Below, piece after piece: positions 14,753 to 23,402 of a DNA stretch of 32,216 nucleotides. The notes under the pieces were generated by a model. That model saw only the letters and a program-made list of their open reading frames with translations, was not told the DNA's origin and did not search any database. The stretch covers positions 1 to 32,216 of the forward strand of contig CAKZJM010000322.1 of the NCBI GenBank assembly GCA_936943315.1, given 5' to 3'. Position 1 is the first letter of the stretch, and each line of letters opens with the position of its first letter. Origin of the DNA: an uncultured Methylophilus sp. Its GTDB lineage: Bacteria; Pseudomonadota; Gammaproteobacteria; Burkholderiales; Methylophilaceae. Made by a program: the position numbers and the translations under genes.

Positions 14753-17077
14753 ATGTCGCAACCAAAAGCTTCTATTAAGCCATACCATCACCCGGCCGCA
14801 GGTTGGGGTGCATTAAAACAAGTCGCGGCGCAACTCGCGTTGCAAAAAATACCCGTGAAAGGGGTGATGACCCTGCTGGCACAAAACCAGCCCGATGGCT
14901 TTGACTGCCCGGGCTGCGCCTGGCCGGATAAAGAGCACACCTCTACCTTTGAGTTTTGTGAAAACGGCGTCAAGGCGGTGGCGGCAGAAGCCACGGCCAA
15001 ACGCGTGCCGCCCGCCTTTTTTGCCAAGCACACCGTCACCGAGTTGATGAGCTGGGGTGACTTCGAGCTGGAAAATGAAGGCCGCCTGACACATCCGATG
15101 CGCTATAACGCCGCCACGGATAAATATGAAGAAGTTTCCTGGGAGGATGCGTTTGCCTTGATCGCCTCTCACCTGAATGCATTGGCTGACCCTAATGAAG
15201 CGGTTTTTTATACCTCAGGCCGGGCGGGTAACGAGGCGGCGTTCCTCTACCAATTGTTTGTGCGCGAGTTTGGTACCAACAACTTCCCCGATTGTTCCAA
15301 CCTGTGTCACGAATCGACCAGTATTGCCTTGCCTGCTACGGTGGGCATCGGTAAAGGCTCAGTCACACTGCACGATTTTGAGCATGCCGACACCATCCTG
15401 ATTTTTGGCCAGAACCCGGCCACCAACCACCCGCGCATGTTGGGTGAGTTGCGTGAAGCTGCCAAACGCGGTGCGCGTATTGTGGCGATTAACCCGTTAA
15501 AAGAGCGCGGCCTGGAGCGTTTTGCTGACCCGCAAAGCCCGTTTGATATGTTGTCGTTCAAGGGCAGCAAGATCAGTGACCTGTTTATCCAGCCAAAACT
15601 GGGTGGCGATTTGGCCCTGATCAAGGGCATGATCAAATTCGTGATCCAGTGGGATGACGAAGCAGTCAAGCATGGCACAGAGCGGGTGGTCGACCTCGAG
15701 TTTATCCAGCAACATACCCACAATTTTGAGGCGATTGCCGAAGATGCACGCCAGGAAAGCTGGGCGGTGATCGTGGAAGAGTCTGGCGTCCCCTTGGCGC
15801 AGATTGAAGAAATTGCCCGCATTTACGCCACGGGTGATCGCGTGATCTCGACCTGGGGCATGGGCATTACCCAGCACAAGCATGGTGTGGCCACGATCAA
15901 AACGTTAGTGAATTTAATGTTGTTACGCGGCAATATCGGCAAAGAAGGCGCTGGCCTGTGCCCGGTGCGCGGCCACAGCAACGTGCAGGGTAACCGCACG
16001 GTAGGCATTTACGAAAAAATGCCCACAGAATTCCTCGAAAGTCTGGAGCGCGTGTTTGATATCAAGGTACCCAGAACGCCAGGCTATGATGCGGTCGGCG
16101 CTATCCAGGCCATGATAGACGGCAAAGCGAAAGTGTTTTTTGGCCTGGGCGGTAACTTCTCGATTGCCACGCCAGACACTGACCGCACCTGGTCAGGCAT
16201 GCGCAACTGCGATTTGACTGCGCACGTCACCACCAAATTGAACCGTAGCCACCTCGTGCATGGTAAGGACGCACTGATTCTGCCTTGCCTGGGCCGAACT
16301 GAAATCGATACCCAAGAAAGCGGCCCGCAAGGGGTGACCGTGGAAGACTCCATGAGCATGGTGCATATCTCTTACGGCATGAACAAGCCCGCGTCGCCGC
16401 ATCTGCTCTCCGAGCCAGCGATTGTGGCGCGACTGGCCCATGCTACGCTCAAGCACAGCAAAACGCCGTGGCTGGAATTGATCAAGGATTACAGCAAGAT
16501 TCGTGATGCCATTGAGCAGACCATGCCGGTAGCGTTCAAAAACTACAACGAACGTATCAAGATTCCTGGCGGGTTCCGTATGCCGGTGCCTTCCAGCGAG
16601 CGTATCTGGAATACCCCGTCTGGCAAAGCCGAGTTTACTGTGCAGGCTATCCCGCAAAATTCCCCGATCCACCAGGCACGTGAGCAATATGGCGACCAGT
16701 TGTTTGTGCTCATGACCACGCGTTCGCATGACCAGTACAACACCACCATTTATGGCATGGATGACCGTTACCGTGGCGTATTCGGCCAGCGCCGTGTGGT
16801 GTTTATGAACCCAGCCGATATTGAGCGCATGGGTTTGCAGGCGGGCGATTGGGTTAACCTGGTGAGTGTCTGGCAAGATGGTATCACCCGCCGTGCGGAT
16901 CGCTTCCTGGTGGTGTCTTACGATATCCCGCAAGGTTGCCTGAGTGGCTATTACCCTGAAACCAATAATCTGGTGCCTTTAGAGAGCGTAGCGGACCAGT
17001 CTCGTACGCCTACGTCTAAATCCATCCCTGTGATTATCGAGAAAACGACACCAGCCGAGGCCGCCAATGCTGCGTGA
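14753..17077 (+). CDS. FdhF/YdeP family molybdopterin oxidoreductase, FDH4 alpha-like (774 aa)
   Basis: This molybdopterin/MGD oxidoreductase is related to formate dehydrogenase alpha subunits of the FdhF/YdeP type. Counted from ATG 14753, Cys52 and Cys55 (DCPGCAWPD) with Cys69 (FEFCENG) look like iron-sulphur ligands. Cys185-His186 in CSNLCHES sits where formate dehydrogenases carry Cys/Sec-His. GQNPATNHPRML, CPVRGHSNVQGNRTVG and the C-terminal MTTRSHDQYNTT match MGD-binding segments. The start is fixed by AGGA just before ATG 14753. An in-frame start at 14702 would add 17 non-family residues. No Tat signal is seen, so it should be cytoplasmic. In Methylobacterium a protein of this family is the large subunit of formate dehydrogenase 4, which fits methylotrophic formate oxidation. 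YdeP-like acid-resistance or unknown roles are the alternative. Confidence 0.85.
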   Translation: MSQPKASIKPYHHPAAGWGALKQVAAQLALQKIPVKGVMTLLAQNQPDGFDCPGCAWPDKEHTSTFEFCENGVKAVAAEATAKRVPPAFFAKHTVTELMSWGDFELENEGRLTHPMRYNAATDKYEEVSWEDAFALIASHLNALADPNEAVFYTSGRAGNEAAFLYQLFVREFGTNNFPDCSNLCHESTSIALPATVGIGKGSVTLHDFEHADTILIFGQNPATNHPRMLGELREAAKRGARIVAINPLKERGLERFADPQSPFDMLSFKGSKISDLFIQPKLGGDLALIKGMIKFVIQWDDEAVKHGTERVVDLEFIQQHTHNFEAIAEDARQESWAVIVEESGVPLAQIEEIARIYATGDRVISTWGMGITQHKHGVATIKTLVNLMLLRGNIGKEGAGLCPVRGHSNVQGNRTVGIYEKMPTEFLESLERVFDIKVPRTPGYDAVGAIQAMIDGKAKVFFGLGGNFSIATPDTDRTWSGMRNCDLTAHVTTKLNRSHLVHGKDALILPCLGRTEIDTQESGPQGVTVEDSMSMVHISYGMNKPASPHLLSEPAIVARLAHATLKHSKTPWLELIKDYSKIRDAIEQTMPVAFKNYNERIKIPGGFRMPVPSSERIWNTPSGKAEFTVQAIPQNSPIHQAREQYGDQLFVLMTTRSHDQYNTTIYGMDDRYRGVFGQRRVVFMNPADIERMGLQAGDWVNLVSVWQDGITRRADRFLVVSYDIPQGCLSGYYPETNNLVPLESVADQSRTPTSKSIPVIIEKTTPAEAANAA

Positions 17078-17423
17078 GTTCGATGATGTCCCTGAGTACG
17101 TGGAAACCGCGCTAGATCAAGCCCCGCTAGATCAAGCCAGGGTAGAAGAAGGCTTTCTTTCTGACTATGTGCCGCTGGACCAGAGCACGGTGTTGATGCT
17201 GGGCATTCTGGAGTTATTGCATGCCGAACATGTGCAGGGCAGGGCTGTGGTCTCGCTCGCGGTGATCTGCAAACGGCTGGGCATACGCATGAGTACTTTG
17301 CAGCGCTTGATGACCGCCTTAAGTGAGCAGGCCTTGGTCGAAGTGGTCACGCAAAAAGACCGCCTGGTGGCCAGCCTGACCAAAAACGGTGAGGAAGTCT
17401 CACTGGCGCTACAGGCAGCTTAA
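17067..17423 (+). CDS. Small winged-helix-like protein, possible FDH4 beta partner (118 aa)
   Basis: The gene overlaps the molybdoenzyme gene by 11 bases and must be translationally linked. The N-terminal 45 residues are acidic and contain a short LDQAP/LDQAR duplication. The remainder reads as a winged helix: VSLAVICKRLGIRMSTLQRLMTALSEQ as the helix-turn-helix part, then VEVVTQKDRLVASLTKNGEEV as the wing. A small protein of unknown function, Fdh4B, accompanies the FDH4 large subunit in methylotrophs, and this could be its counterpart from position. I cannot confirm the homology. It could be a regulator, an assembly factor or a true subunit. No metal-binding motif is evident. Confidence 0.7.
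   Translation: MLREFDDVPEYVETALDQAPLDQARVEEGFLSDYVPLDQSTVLMLGILELLHAEHVQGRAVVSLAVICKRLGIRMSTLQRLMTALSEQALVEVVTQKDRLVASLTKNGEEVSLALQAA
17109..17138 (+). repeat. 15-bp tandem duplication inside the 118-aa gene
   Basis: Two 15-base units (17109-17123 and 17124-17138) differ at one base and share CGCTAGATCAAGCC. They keep the reading frame and encode LDQAP then LDQAR. A degenerate third copy, PLDQST, follows about 14 residues later. This is probably a recent slippage duplication in a flexible acidic segment. Confidence 0.8.
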
Positions 17424-17462
17424 CCTACCACAGGCCGTTTAATCCTGGCCTAGTGAACCCCC

Positions 17463-17506
17463 AGTATAGTGAAACGTCAGCCATGGCAATGGCTGGAGTA
17501 TAATCA
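17463..17506. promoter_or_regulatory. Promoter and possible MocR operator
   Basis: TATAAT at 17499-17504 is a consensus -10 element about 32 bases before the MocR start codon. AGTATAGTGA (17463-17472) and AGTATAATCA (17497-17506) are near-direct repeats starting 34 bases apart, with a perfect CAGCCAT/ATGGCTG dyad (17478-17495) between them. MocR-family regulators such as GabR and PdxR bind direct repeats around their own promoters, so autoregulation is plausible. No good -35 element is visible. Confidence 0.45.
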
Positions 17507-17535
17507 GGCAATCCCATTCCCGCCTGTTCGCCTTC

Positions 17536-18990
17536 ATGAAGCTTTATGTCTCGTTCGCCGCTCGCATCCGCGCCATGATAGATGAAGGCGTGCTACGGCC
17601 AGGCGACAGGATATTCTCGGTGCGCCAGGCCAGCCAGAAATACGAGCTGAGTATCAGCACCGTCTTGCGTGCCTACCTGTTGCTTGAGCAGGAAGGTGTG
17701 ATCAGCAGCCATCCGCAATCCGGTTATTACGTCACGCCGCGCAAACGTTTGCAGCAACGGCAAACTTCGCCGCTGGCCAAGGATATTAATTTATCCGAGA
17801 TTGATGCCAGCAAACTGGTGCTGACCACGCTTAAATCTATCCGTGAATTTGGCACGGTGCCGCTGGGTTCGCCGTTTCCCGATCCGCAACTGTTTCCACT
17901 GAAACGCATTCACCAATACGAAAAAGCCCTCACCGATGACGAAGGCGAATGGGGGGTGCTCAGTGATTTGCCACCCGGCAACGAATTGCTGCGCCAGCAG
18001 ATTGCGCGCCGCTACCTGGCGAATGGCATGGATGTCTCGCCAGATGATATTGTCATTACGCATGGTGCGACCGAAGCGATCACGCTGTGCTTGCAAGCCG
18101 TGGCCAAGGCCGGGGATACCATTGCACTGGAATCACCTGGCTATTACGCGCTGGCGCACACCGTGGAACGCCTGGGCATGAAGGTGGCAGAAATCCGCAC
18201 TGACCCCGCCTCTGGCATAGATCTGGATGCGTTGCGTGCGGTCACCGACAATGTGCGGATTGCGGCCGTGATTCTCACCACCAACTTCCAGAATCCGCTG
18301 GGTTTTGTCATGCCTGCGGACAAGAAACAGGCGCTGGTGGCGTTTCTCTCCGAGCAGAATATCCCGCTGATTGAAGACGATGTGTATAGCGAACTGTATT
18401 TCAGTGAGGCGCCACCGTTACCGGCCAAGGCGTTTGACCACACTGGCATGGTGTTGCATTGCTCTTCGTTTTCAAAATCCTTGGCGCCGGGATACCGCGT
18501 GGGCTGGACCACGCCAGGCCGTTACCGCCAGGAGGTGGAGCGCTTGATGTTCCTCAATAGCTTGTCGCTCACGTCGGCGCCGCAGATTGCGATTGCCAAG
18601 TTTATGCAGCGCGATGGTTTTGAGCAGCACCTGAAACAGTTGCGGCATACGCTGCGCTCCAATTATGTGTTGATGCGCAATGTGATTGAGCAGGCTTTTC
18701 CGGCCGGGACACAGCTTTCGGTGCCCCAAGGCGGCTATGTGATCTGGGTCAAGCTACCCCCGGCGCTGGATGCGCTCGCACTTTACCGGGCCGCCATCGA
18801 CAATGGGATTACCGTTGCCCCCGGCACCATTTTCTCGCGCAAAAAAGAGTTGACCCATTATATCCGCCTGAACTTCAGCCACCTGTGGACGCTAGCCATT
18901 GAGCAGGCAGTCCGTGATGTGGGCGCACTGGCGTGCGACATGCTGGCAGCCGATAAAGTGGATAAGCCGGACCCGTTGAAGGGCACCTAA
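17536..18990 (+). CDS. MocR-type transcriptional regulator: GntR winged helix fused to an aminotransferase domain (484 aa)
   Basis: Residues 1-70 form a GntR winged helix (GDRIFSVRQASQKYELSISTVLRAY, then SSHPQSGYYVTPR). After a linker, residues about 100-475 form a fold-type I PLP aminotransferase domain. The PLP residues are present: Asn253 in TTNFQNPLG, Asp281/Tyr284 in IEDDVYSELYF and the Schiff-base Lys314 in SSFSKSLAPGYRVGW, followed by the usual arginine-containing RLNFSHL. MocR proteins regulate, among others, vitamin B6 or amino-acid metabolism by binding PLP or an aldimine. No PLP or GABA gene is adjacent, so the target is unknown and may be outside this window. The start ATG agrees with the N-terminal KLYVSFAARIRAMIDEG helix. 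Confidence 0.92.
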   Translation: MKLYVSFAARIRAMIDEGVLRPGDRIFSVRQASQKYELSISTVLRAYLLLEQEGVISSHPQSGYYVTPRKRLQQRQTSPLAKDINLSEIDASKLVLTTLKSIREFGTVPLGSPFPDPQLFPLKRIHQYEKALTDDEGEWGVLSDLPPGNELLRQQIARRYLANGMDVSPDDIVITHGATEAITLCLQAVAKAGDTIALESPGYYALAHTVERLGMKVAEIRTDPASGIDLDALRAVTDNVRIAAVILTTNFQNPLGFVMPADKKQALVAFLSEQNIPLIEDDVYSELYFSEAPPLPAKAFDHTGMVLHCSSFSKSLAPGYRVGWTTPGRYRQEVERLMFLNSLSLTSAPQIAIAKFMQRDGFEQHLKQLRHTLRSNYVLMRNVIEQAFPAGTQLSVPQGGYVIWVKLPPALDALALYRAAIDNGITVAPGTIFSRKKELTHYIRLNFSHLWTLAIEQAVRDVGALACDMLAADKVDKPDPLKGT

Positions 18991-19006
18991 CTGGAGTGCG
19001 ATGAAA

Positions 19007-19025
19007 GCGGCTTTGGCTTAGCCGC
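19007..19025 (-). terminator. Weak hairpin between convergent genes
   Basis: GCGGCT (19007-19012) and AGCCGC (19020-19025) form a 6-bp GC-rich stem overlapping the last codons of the VOC gene. On the minus strand it is followed by TTTC only, so the U-tract is poor. It lies in the 27-base gap between the convergent MocR and VOC genes and may end either transcript. Confidence 0.35.
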
Positions 19026-19503
19026 GACGGGCCGCTTCAATGGTCGCAATATCAATCTTTTTCATGGTCATCATGGCTTCAAAGGCCCGTCTGGCCGCGG
19101 CCGGGTCGCTGTCCGTGATGGCGTTCGTCAAGGCCACGGGGGTGATCTGCCAGAAAATACCCCATTTATCCCTGCACCAGCCGCACTCGCTTTCCTCGCC
19201 ACCGTTGCTGACAATCGCTTGCCAGTAGCGGTCGGTTTCGTCCTGATCTAAGGTCGCAACCTGAAACGAAAACGCCCAGTTGTGCTCGACGCCGGGGCCG
19301 CCGTTGAGCCCCAGGCAGGGAATGCCCATGACGGTGAACGCGACGGTTAACACATCGCCCGCTTTCCCGGCAGGGTAGTCTGCGGGCGCACGGTAGACAG
19401 CGTCCACCGAAGCGTTGGGAAAAGTCTCGGCATAAAATCGGGCGGCCTGTTCGGCGCAGCCATCGTACCAAAGACACACTGTATTTTTAGAACCTGTTGC
19501 CAT
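19018..19503 (-). CDS. VOC superfamily protein, PhnB/3-demethylubiquinone methyltransferase-like (161 aa)
   Basis: This is a small glyoxalase-fold (VOC) protein of the PhnB-like group. It opens with NTVCLWYDGCAEQAARFYAETFPNA, followed by FTVMGIPCLGLNGGPG, FSFQVATLDQDETDRYW and the CGWCRDKWGIFWQITP segment, all typical. The C-terminal AAARRAFEAMMTMKKIDIATIEAA matches the helix of this group. The older label 3-demethylubiquinone-9 3-methyltransferase is a database artefact and not supported by a methyltransferase motif. ATG 19503 is preferred because GGAG lies seven bases upstream. An earlier start at 19557 would add a basic tail of 18 residues. It is monocistronic and convergent with the MocR gene. 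The biochemical role is unknown. Confidence 0.85.
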   Translation of the reverse strand: MATGSKNTVCLWYDGCAEQAARFYAETFPNASVDAVYRAPADYPAGKAGDVLTVAFTVMGIPCLGLNGGPGVEHNWAFSFQVATLDQDETDRYWQAIVSNGGEESECGWCRDKWGIFWQITPVALTNAITDSDPAAARRAFEAMMTMKKIDIATIEAARRG

Positions 19504-19769
19504 ATCAATGCTCCGTTGGATTGCAAAAGAGAGACGTCTTGCCGCTGTGACAGACAAGCAGAATGTGCTCTAGCCCTGCGCCAGATAAGGGTGCCAGCGG
19601 GGTTGTTGATGTCTTATGCACAGGCAGGCTGACCGTGGCGCTTATCGTGTAAATTAATTACTATAAATACTCTTAGCGTCTTTGACAAAATTAGTATTTA
19701 ATAACCATTTCAAGGTGCACGCGGTAACTGATTGATCCTGGATGTTCAAACATAAAAGGGGCTGTCGTC

Positions 19770-19802
19770 ATGCGAGTTGCAGGGGTTGGTTGTGAAGCCT
19801 AA
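19770..19802 (+). CDS. Possible 10-residue leader ORF overlapping the histidine kinase start
   Basis: An ATG at 19770 sits eight bases after AAGGGG (19756-19761) and encodes MRVAGVGCEA before a TAA at 19800-19802. Its stop lies 8 bases inside the kinase gene's GTG-started frame. If used, it would couple or dampen kinase translation. Nothing but position and ribosome binding site supports it. Confidence 0.25.
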   Translation: MRVAGVGCEA

Positions 19803-22800
19803 AAACCAAGCGTTTTGGGCGCTGGAATCCGTGATCATTTATGGGTTCATCAGCTTTTTTGCGCTATTGGTGCTGCTGGGCATCACCAGCATGATTTATC
19901 TTGAGCGCTTTTCTGAAAATAGCCGCTGGGTCACCCATACCCATGCCGTGATTTCCACACTGGATCGCGGTTTGATCTTTTTTAACCAGCTGGAAGTTTC
20001 CCAGCGCGGTTTCCTGCTGACGAGCGATGATAGTTCGATCACCCGCCGCGATGCCGCCCTGGCCGACTTGCAAAAAGAGATTGCACAGCTGGCCGTGCTG
20101 ACCAAGGATAATAGTTTTCAGCAAAAGCAAGTCAACGAGCTCAGACGCCTTATCGACCGGCGGATTGTCTACTTCCATCAAATTAACGACATTGCGCGGA
20201 CAAGCTCTGTTGATCAATTGAAAGCGCTGCTGCGCAAAGACTTTATCCGCAGGGAAGATATGCTGGAAATTCGGGGCGTGTTCAATGCCATGTCGATGGA
20301 AGAACAGGGCTTGCTGAGCCAGCGTACCCAGTCAGAGCAGGAACATGCCAAAGACCTGCTGATCCTGTTTGCGGTGATGTCTATCGCCATCCTCATTTTC
20401 TTCCCATTGCTGATCTGGCGCATACAGCGCGATCTTAAAATCCGCAAACAAGCCCTGGTTGAACAAAAACGGCTGACAGATATTCTCGACACCTCCCCTG
20501 ATCTGATTGCCAATAAAACCCTGCAAGGCGAATATTTTTATCTGAATAGCGGGGGGCGCAAGCTGCTTGGCTTGGGCGAACATGAAGATATCACGTCCCA
20601 GCCGATTTCAAGAATGCGTCCCGCCTGGGCGAATGAGCTTATCCGTAATCAGGCCATCCCTACCGCACTGAGCGCGGGCGTCTGGCGGGGCGAGACGGCC
20701 TATATTACGCGGAGTGGCGTAGAAATCCCGGTGTCTCAAGTGGTGGTGGTACACCGCAATGCAGAGGGTGTACCTACCCATTTATCCACCGTGGCGCGCA
20801 ATGTGAGCGACTTCAAGCAGATTGAATATGACCTCACCAATGCGGCCGTTTACGATCAAACGCATAGCGAAGTGTTGCGTTTGTTTAATGCCAATTATGA
20901 CCGCGCCAATATCCTGGCCAACATGCTGGATATCTTGGCCAAAAACCATGCGTTCCCGGTCTCGGCCATTTATGGCTATGACGAATGGAGCGGGATTTAC
21001 CGTCTGGAAAGTGCACATGCTGCCCCGGTAGATATCCTCAATGAATTCAAGCTTGGCCATGGTGTGATTGGTGAGGCCATCCAGAACAACCAGACCTTGA
21101 TCCTCAGTGAGCTGGATGAATTACCTTCACTGACGATAGAAACCGGGCTGCACTCGTTTAAACCCAAAGACATCATTATTTGCCCGGTGAGTTACCAGGA
21201 GAAACGCCTGGCCGTATTGGTGCTGGCAGCCAGCAAGGCCATCACCGAGCGTGATCAAACTTTTATTGAACGCCTCTCGGCCCAGTTGGGGGTCGCTTTG
21301 CATAATATTCAGCAATACGGTGACCTGAAGCTGCTGGCCGAACAGCTGCGCCTGCGTAGCGAAGAAATCGGCTTGAAAAATGAGCAGTTACAGGAAGCAG
21401 ATCGCATGAAGTCTGAGTTTCTGGCCACCATGTCACACGAACTGCGCACGCCGCTCAATGCCATCATTGGCTTCTCCGAGATACTCAGGGATGGCATGGT
21501 TGGTGCGCTGGAGGATAAACAGAAAGGCTATGTCAGTGATATTTTTGAGAGCGGGCAACACCTGCTTTCACTGATTAACGATGTGCTGGATTTATCCAAG
21601 ATTGAAGCGGGCCGGATGGTGTTGGAGGTGGAGGCGGTCGAGGTGAAGGGCTTGCTGCAAAGCTGCCTTTCCATCATCAAGGAAAAAGCGGCAGCGCAAC
21701 GTGTGCAATTGCAGACTGAAGTCTCTGCAACGCTAGGCGCTGCCTGGCTGGATGCGCGCAAGGTGAAGCAGATCGTTTATAACCTGTTGTCGAATGCGGT
21801 TAAGTTCACGCCCGAAGGCGGGCAGATCACGTTGCAGGCGCAACTGGTAGAGCGCGACCAACTACTGGCCAATACCAGGAATATGGCGGGCAGCCATATC
21901 TCAGGTATAGGTAACGATGCGCAGTTTATTGAGATTGCCATCACGGATACCGGGATCGGTATTGATGCACAGGATATTCCGCGGTTGTTCCAGCCTTTTG
22001 TCCAGGTAGAAAGCACCTTGTCGCGCCGCTTTGAGGGCACGGGCCTGGGGTTGGCGCTGGTGCGCAAGCTGGCTGAAATGCACGGAGGCGCCGTGGCCGT
22101 GAGCAGCACGCCGGGCAAGGGCAGTACCTTTACTGTCTGGTTGCAATACAAGCCCAGCGTGCCCGAAACCGCGGCGAGCCCACTGGCAACGGCTGGCGGC
22201 ATGCGGCCACTGCAAACCAGCGAACCGCCGCATGTGCTGGTGCTGGAAGATGATGACCGCGCCGCCGACCTGATCAGGCTGCAGCTTGAGGCTGACCATT
22301 GCAAGGTGACGCGGGCCGCCACTGCCGAGATTGCCCTGGCGATTCTGGCCGATGGCCCCGCCCCAGATTTGATTACGCTGGATATTTTGCTGCCTGGCAT
22401 GGATGGCTGGGAGTTTTTGACCAAGCTCAAGGCAGACCGGCGGCTGGCACACGTGCCGGTGGTCATCCTGTCCATTGTGGCTGACAGCAACCGCGGCCTG
22501 TCGCTGGGCGCCGCACAAGTGTTGCAAAAACCAGTGTCGGCAGAAGATTTGCAAACGGCGCTGTGCAAGCTGGGCTTTGTGAAACCAGTCGATCAGCAGG
22601 CGGGATTGAACGTGCTGGTGGTGGACGATGACCCCAAGGCGGTTGAAATTATTTCCACTTATCTTGAGCATGCCAACCACACCGTGTTACGCGCTTATGG
22701 CGGCAGCGAAGCCATACACATTGCAAAATCACAAACGCCCGATCTGATTGTGCTGGATTTAATGATGCCTGAAATCAGCGGGTTTGAAGTGGTTGAAGAC

Positions 22801-23031
22801 TTGAAGCTGGATAAGCGCACGGCAAAAATACCCATCATCATCGTCACCTCCAAATTCCTCACGCCTGATGAACGCCATATGCTGAAAGGGCAGGTGCAGG
22901 CGGTGCTGGAAAAATCCGAATTCAATCATGGCAATTTCATCAGTGAAGTGCATCGTGCATTAGCGGGCAAGCGGGGCCGCCAGTTAGCACGCAAAAATAA
23001 AGGCAAGCATGGCAAGCATACTGATCATTGA
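19792..23031 (+). CDS. Hybrid sensor histidine kinase, CHASE3-PAS-GAF-HisKA-HATPase-REC-REC (1079 aa)
   Basis: The N-terminus has two membrane helices (about 13-37 and 188-211) bracketing a CHASE3 sensor domain with the SQRGFLLTSDD signature. It is followed by a PAS domain (about 224-345), a GAF domain (about 360-505), HisKA with phosphorylated His549 in SHELRTPLN, and an HATPase with NLLSNAVKF (N box), DTGIGID and GTGLGLAL. The C-terminus has two receiver domains, with Asp864 (LDILLPGMDG) and Asp989 (LDLMMPEISG). Start: an AGGGG six bases before the GTG at 19792 favours it over TTG 19777. The gene overlaps the next, single-receiver gene by 23 bases, and an HD-GYP gene follows. This suggests a phosphorelay to c-di-GMP degradation. 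The sensed signal is unknown. The second receiver's lysine lies in LEKSEF rather than a KP pair. Confidence 0.93.
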   Translation: MKPKNQAFWALESVIIYGFISFFALLVLLGITSMIYLERFSENSRWVTHTHAVISTLDRGLIFFNQLEVSQRGFLLTSDDSSITRRDAALADLQKEIAQLAVLTKDNSFQQKQVNELRRLIDRRIVYFHQINDIARTSSVDQLKALLRKDFIRREDMLEIRGVFNAMSMEEQGLLSQRTQSEQEHAKDLLILFAVMSIAILIFFPLLIWRIQRDLKIRKQALVEQKRLTDILDTSPDLIANKTLQGEYFYLNSGGRKLLGLGEHEDITSQPISRMRPAWANELIRNQAIPTALSAGVWRGETAYITRSGVEIPVSQVVVVHRNAEGVPTHLSTVARNVSDFKQIEYDLTNAAVYDQTHSEVLRLFNANYDRANILANMLDILAKNHAFPVSAIYGYDEWSGIYRLESAHAAPVDILNEFKLGHGVIGEAIQNNQTLILSELDELPSLTIETGLHSFKPKDIIICPVSYQEKRLAVLVLAASKAITERDQTFIERLSAQLGVALHNIQQYGDLKLLAEQLRLRSEEIGLKNEQLQEADRMKSEFLATMSHELRTPLNAIIGFSEILRDGMVGALEDKQKGYVSDIFESGQHLLSLINDVLDLSKIEAGRMVLEVEAVEVKGLLQSCLSIIKEKAAAQRVQLQTEVSATLGAAWLDARKVKQIVYNLLSNAVKFTPEGGQITLQAQLVERDQLLANTRNMAGSHISGIGNDAQFIEIAITDTGIGIDAQDIPRLFQPFVQVESTLSRRFEGTGLGLALVRKLAEMHGGAVAVSSTPGKGSTFTVWLQYKPSVPETAASPLATAGGMRPLQTSEPPHVLVLEDDDRAADLIRLQLEADHCKVTRAATAEIALAILADGPAPDLITLDILLPGMDGWEFLTKLKADRRLAHVPVVILSIVADSNRGLSLGAAQVLQKPVSAEDLQTALCKLGFVKPVDQQAGLNVLVVDDDPKAVEIISTYLEHANHTVLRAYGGSEAIHIAKSQTPDLIVLDLMMPEISGFEVVEDLKLDKRTAKIPIIIVTSKFLTPDERHMLKGQVQAVLEKSEFNHGNFISEVHRALAGKRGRQLARKNKGKHGKHTDH

Positions 23032-23368
23032 AGATAACCCCATGAATATGCGGCTGGCACAACTGATTCTCGAAACTGCGGGCCATGAAGTATTACAGGC
23101 GGTCAACGCGCAGGATGGATTGGAAATTGCCCGCAGCCAGTCTCCGGCGATGATACTCATGGACATCCAGCTGCCCGGCATGGATGGCCTGACTGCGACA
23201 CGGTTGCTCAAGCAAGACGTACAGACCCGGCATATCAAGATCATTGCGTTGACGGCTTTTGCCATGAAAGGGGATGAAGAAAAAATGCGTGCGGCGGGGT
23301 GTGATGACTACATCGCCAAACCGATTAGGTATAAAGAGTTTCTGGAAACCATAGGCGCCTTACTTTAA
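23009..23368 (+). CDS. DivK-like single-domain response regulator (119 aa)
   Basis: This is a stand-alone receiver domain with ILIIEDNPMNMRL (acidic pocket), phosphorylated Asp52 in LMDIQLPGMDG, the LTAF switch and YIAKPIRY, the last giving the conserved Lys. The NPMN and AKPI features resemble DivK and phosphorelay shuttles. It overlaps the hybrid kinase gene by 23 bases, and an AAGG lies just before the ATG, so kinase and receiver are made together. The likely role is to accept phosphate from one of the kinase's receivers or histidine and pass it on, or to act by protein-protein contact. No output domain is present. Confidence 0.92.
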   Translation: MASILIIEDNPMNMRLAQLILETAGHEVLQAVNAQDGLEIARSQSPAMILMDIQLPGMDGLTATRLLKQDVQTRHIKIIALTAFAMKGDEEKMRAAGCDDYIAKPIRYKEFLETIGALL

Positions 23369-23402
23369 TCGAAACACATACGCTGGAAAGGGGGCACATA
23401 AA

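Noticed and set aside
16193-16933. 246-codon minus-strand open frame opposite the molybdoenzyme gene
   Set aside because: It is antisense to strongly conserved MGD-binding segments and shows no protein family features.
21777-22680. Two minus-strand open frames of about 260 codons opposite the kinase receiver region
   Set aside because: They lie antisense to the well-supported HATPase and receiver domains, and their Ser/Arg/Gln-rich composition is typical of shadow frames.
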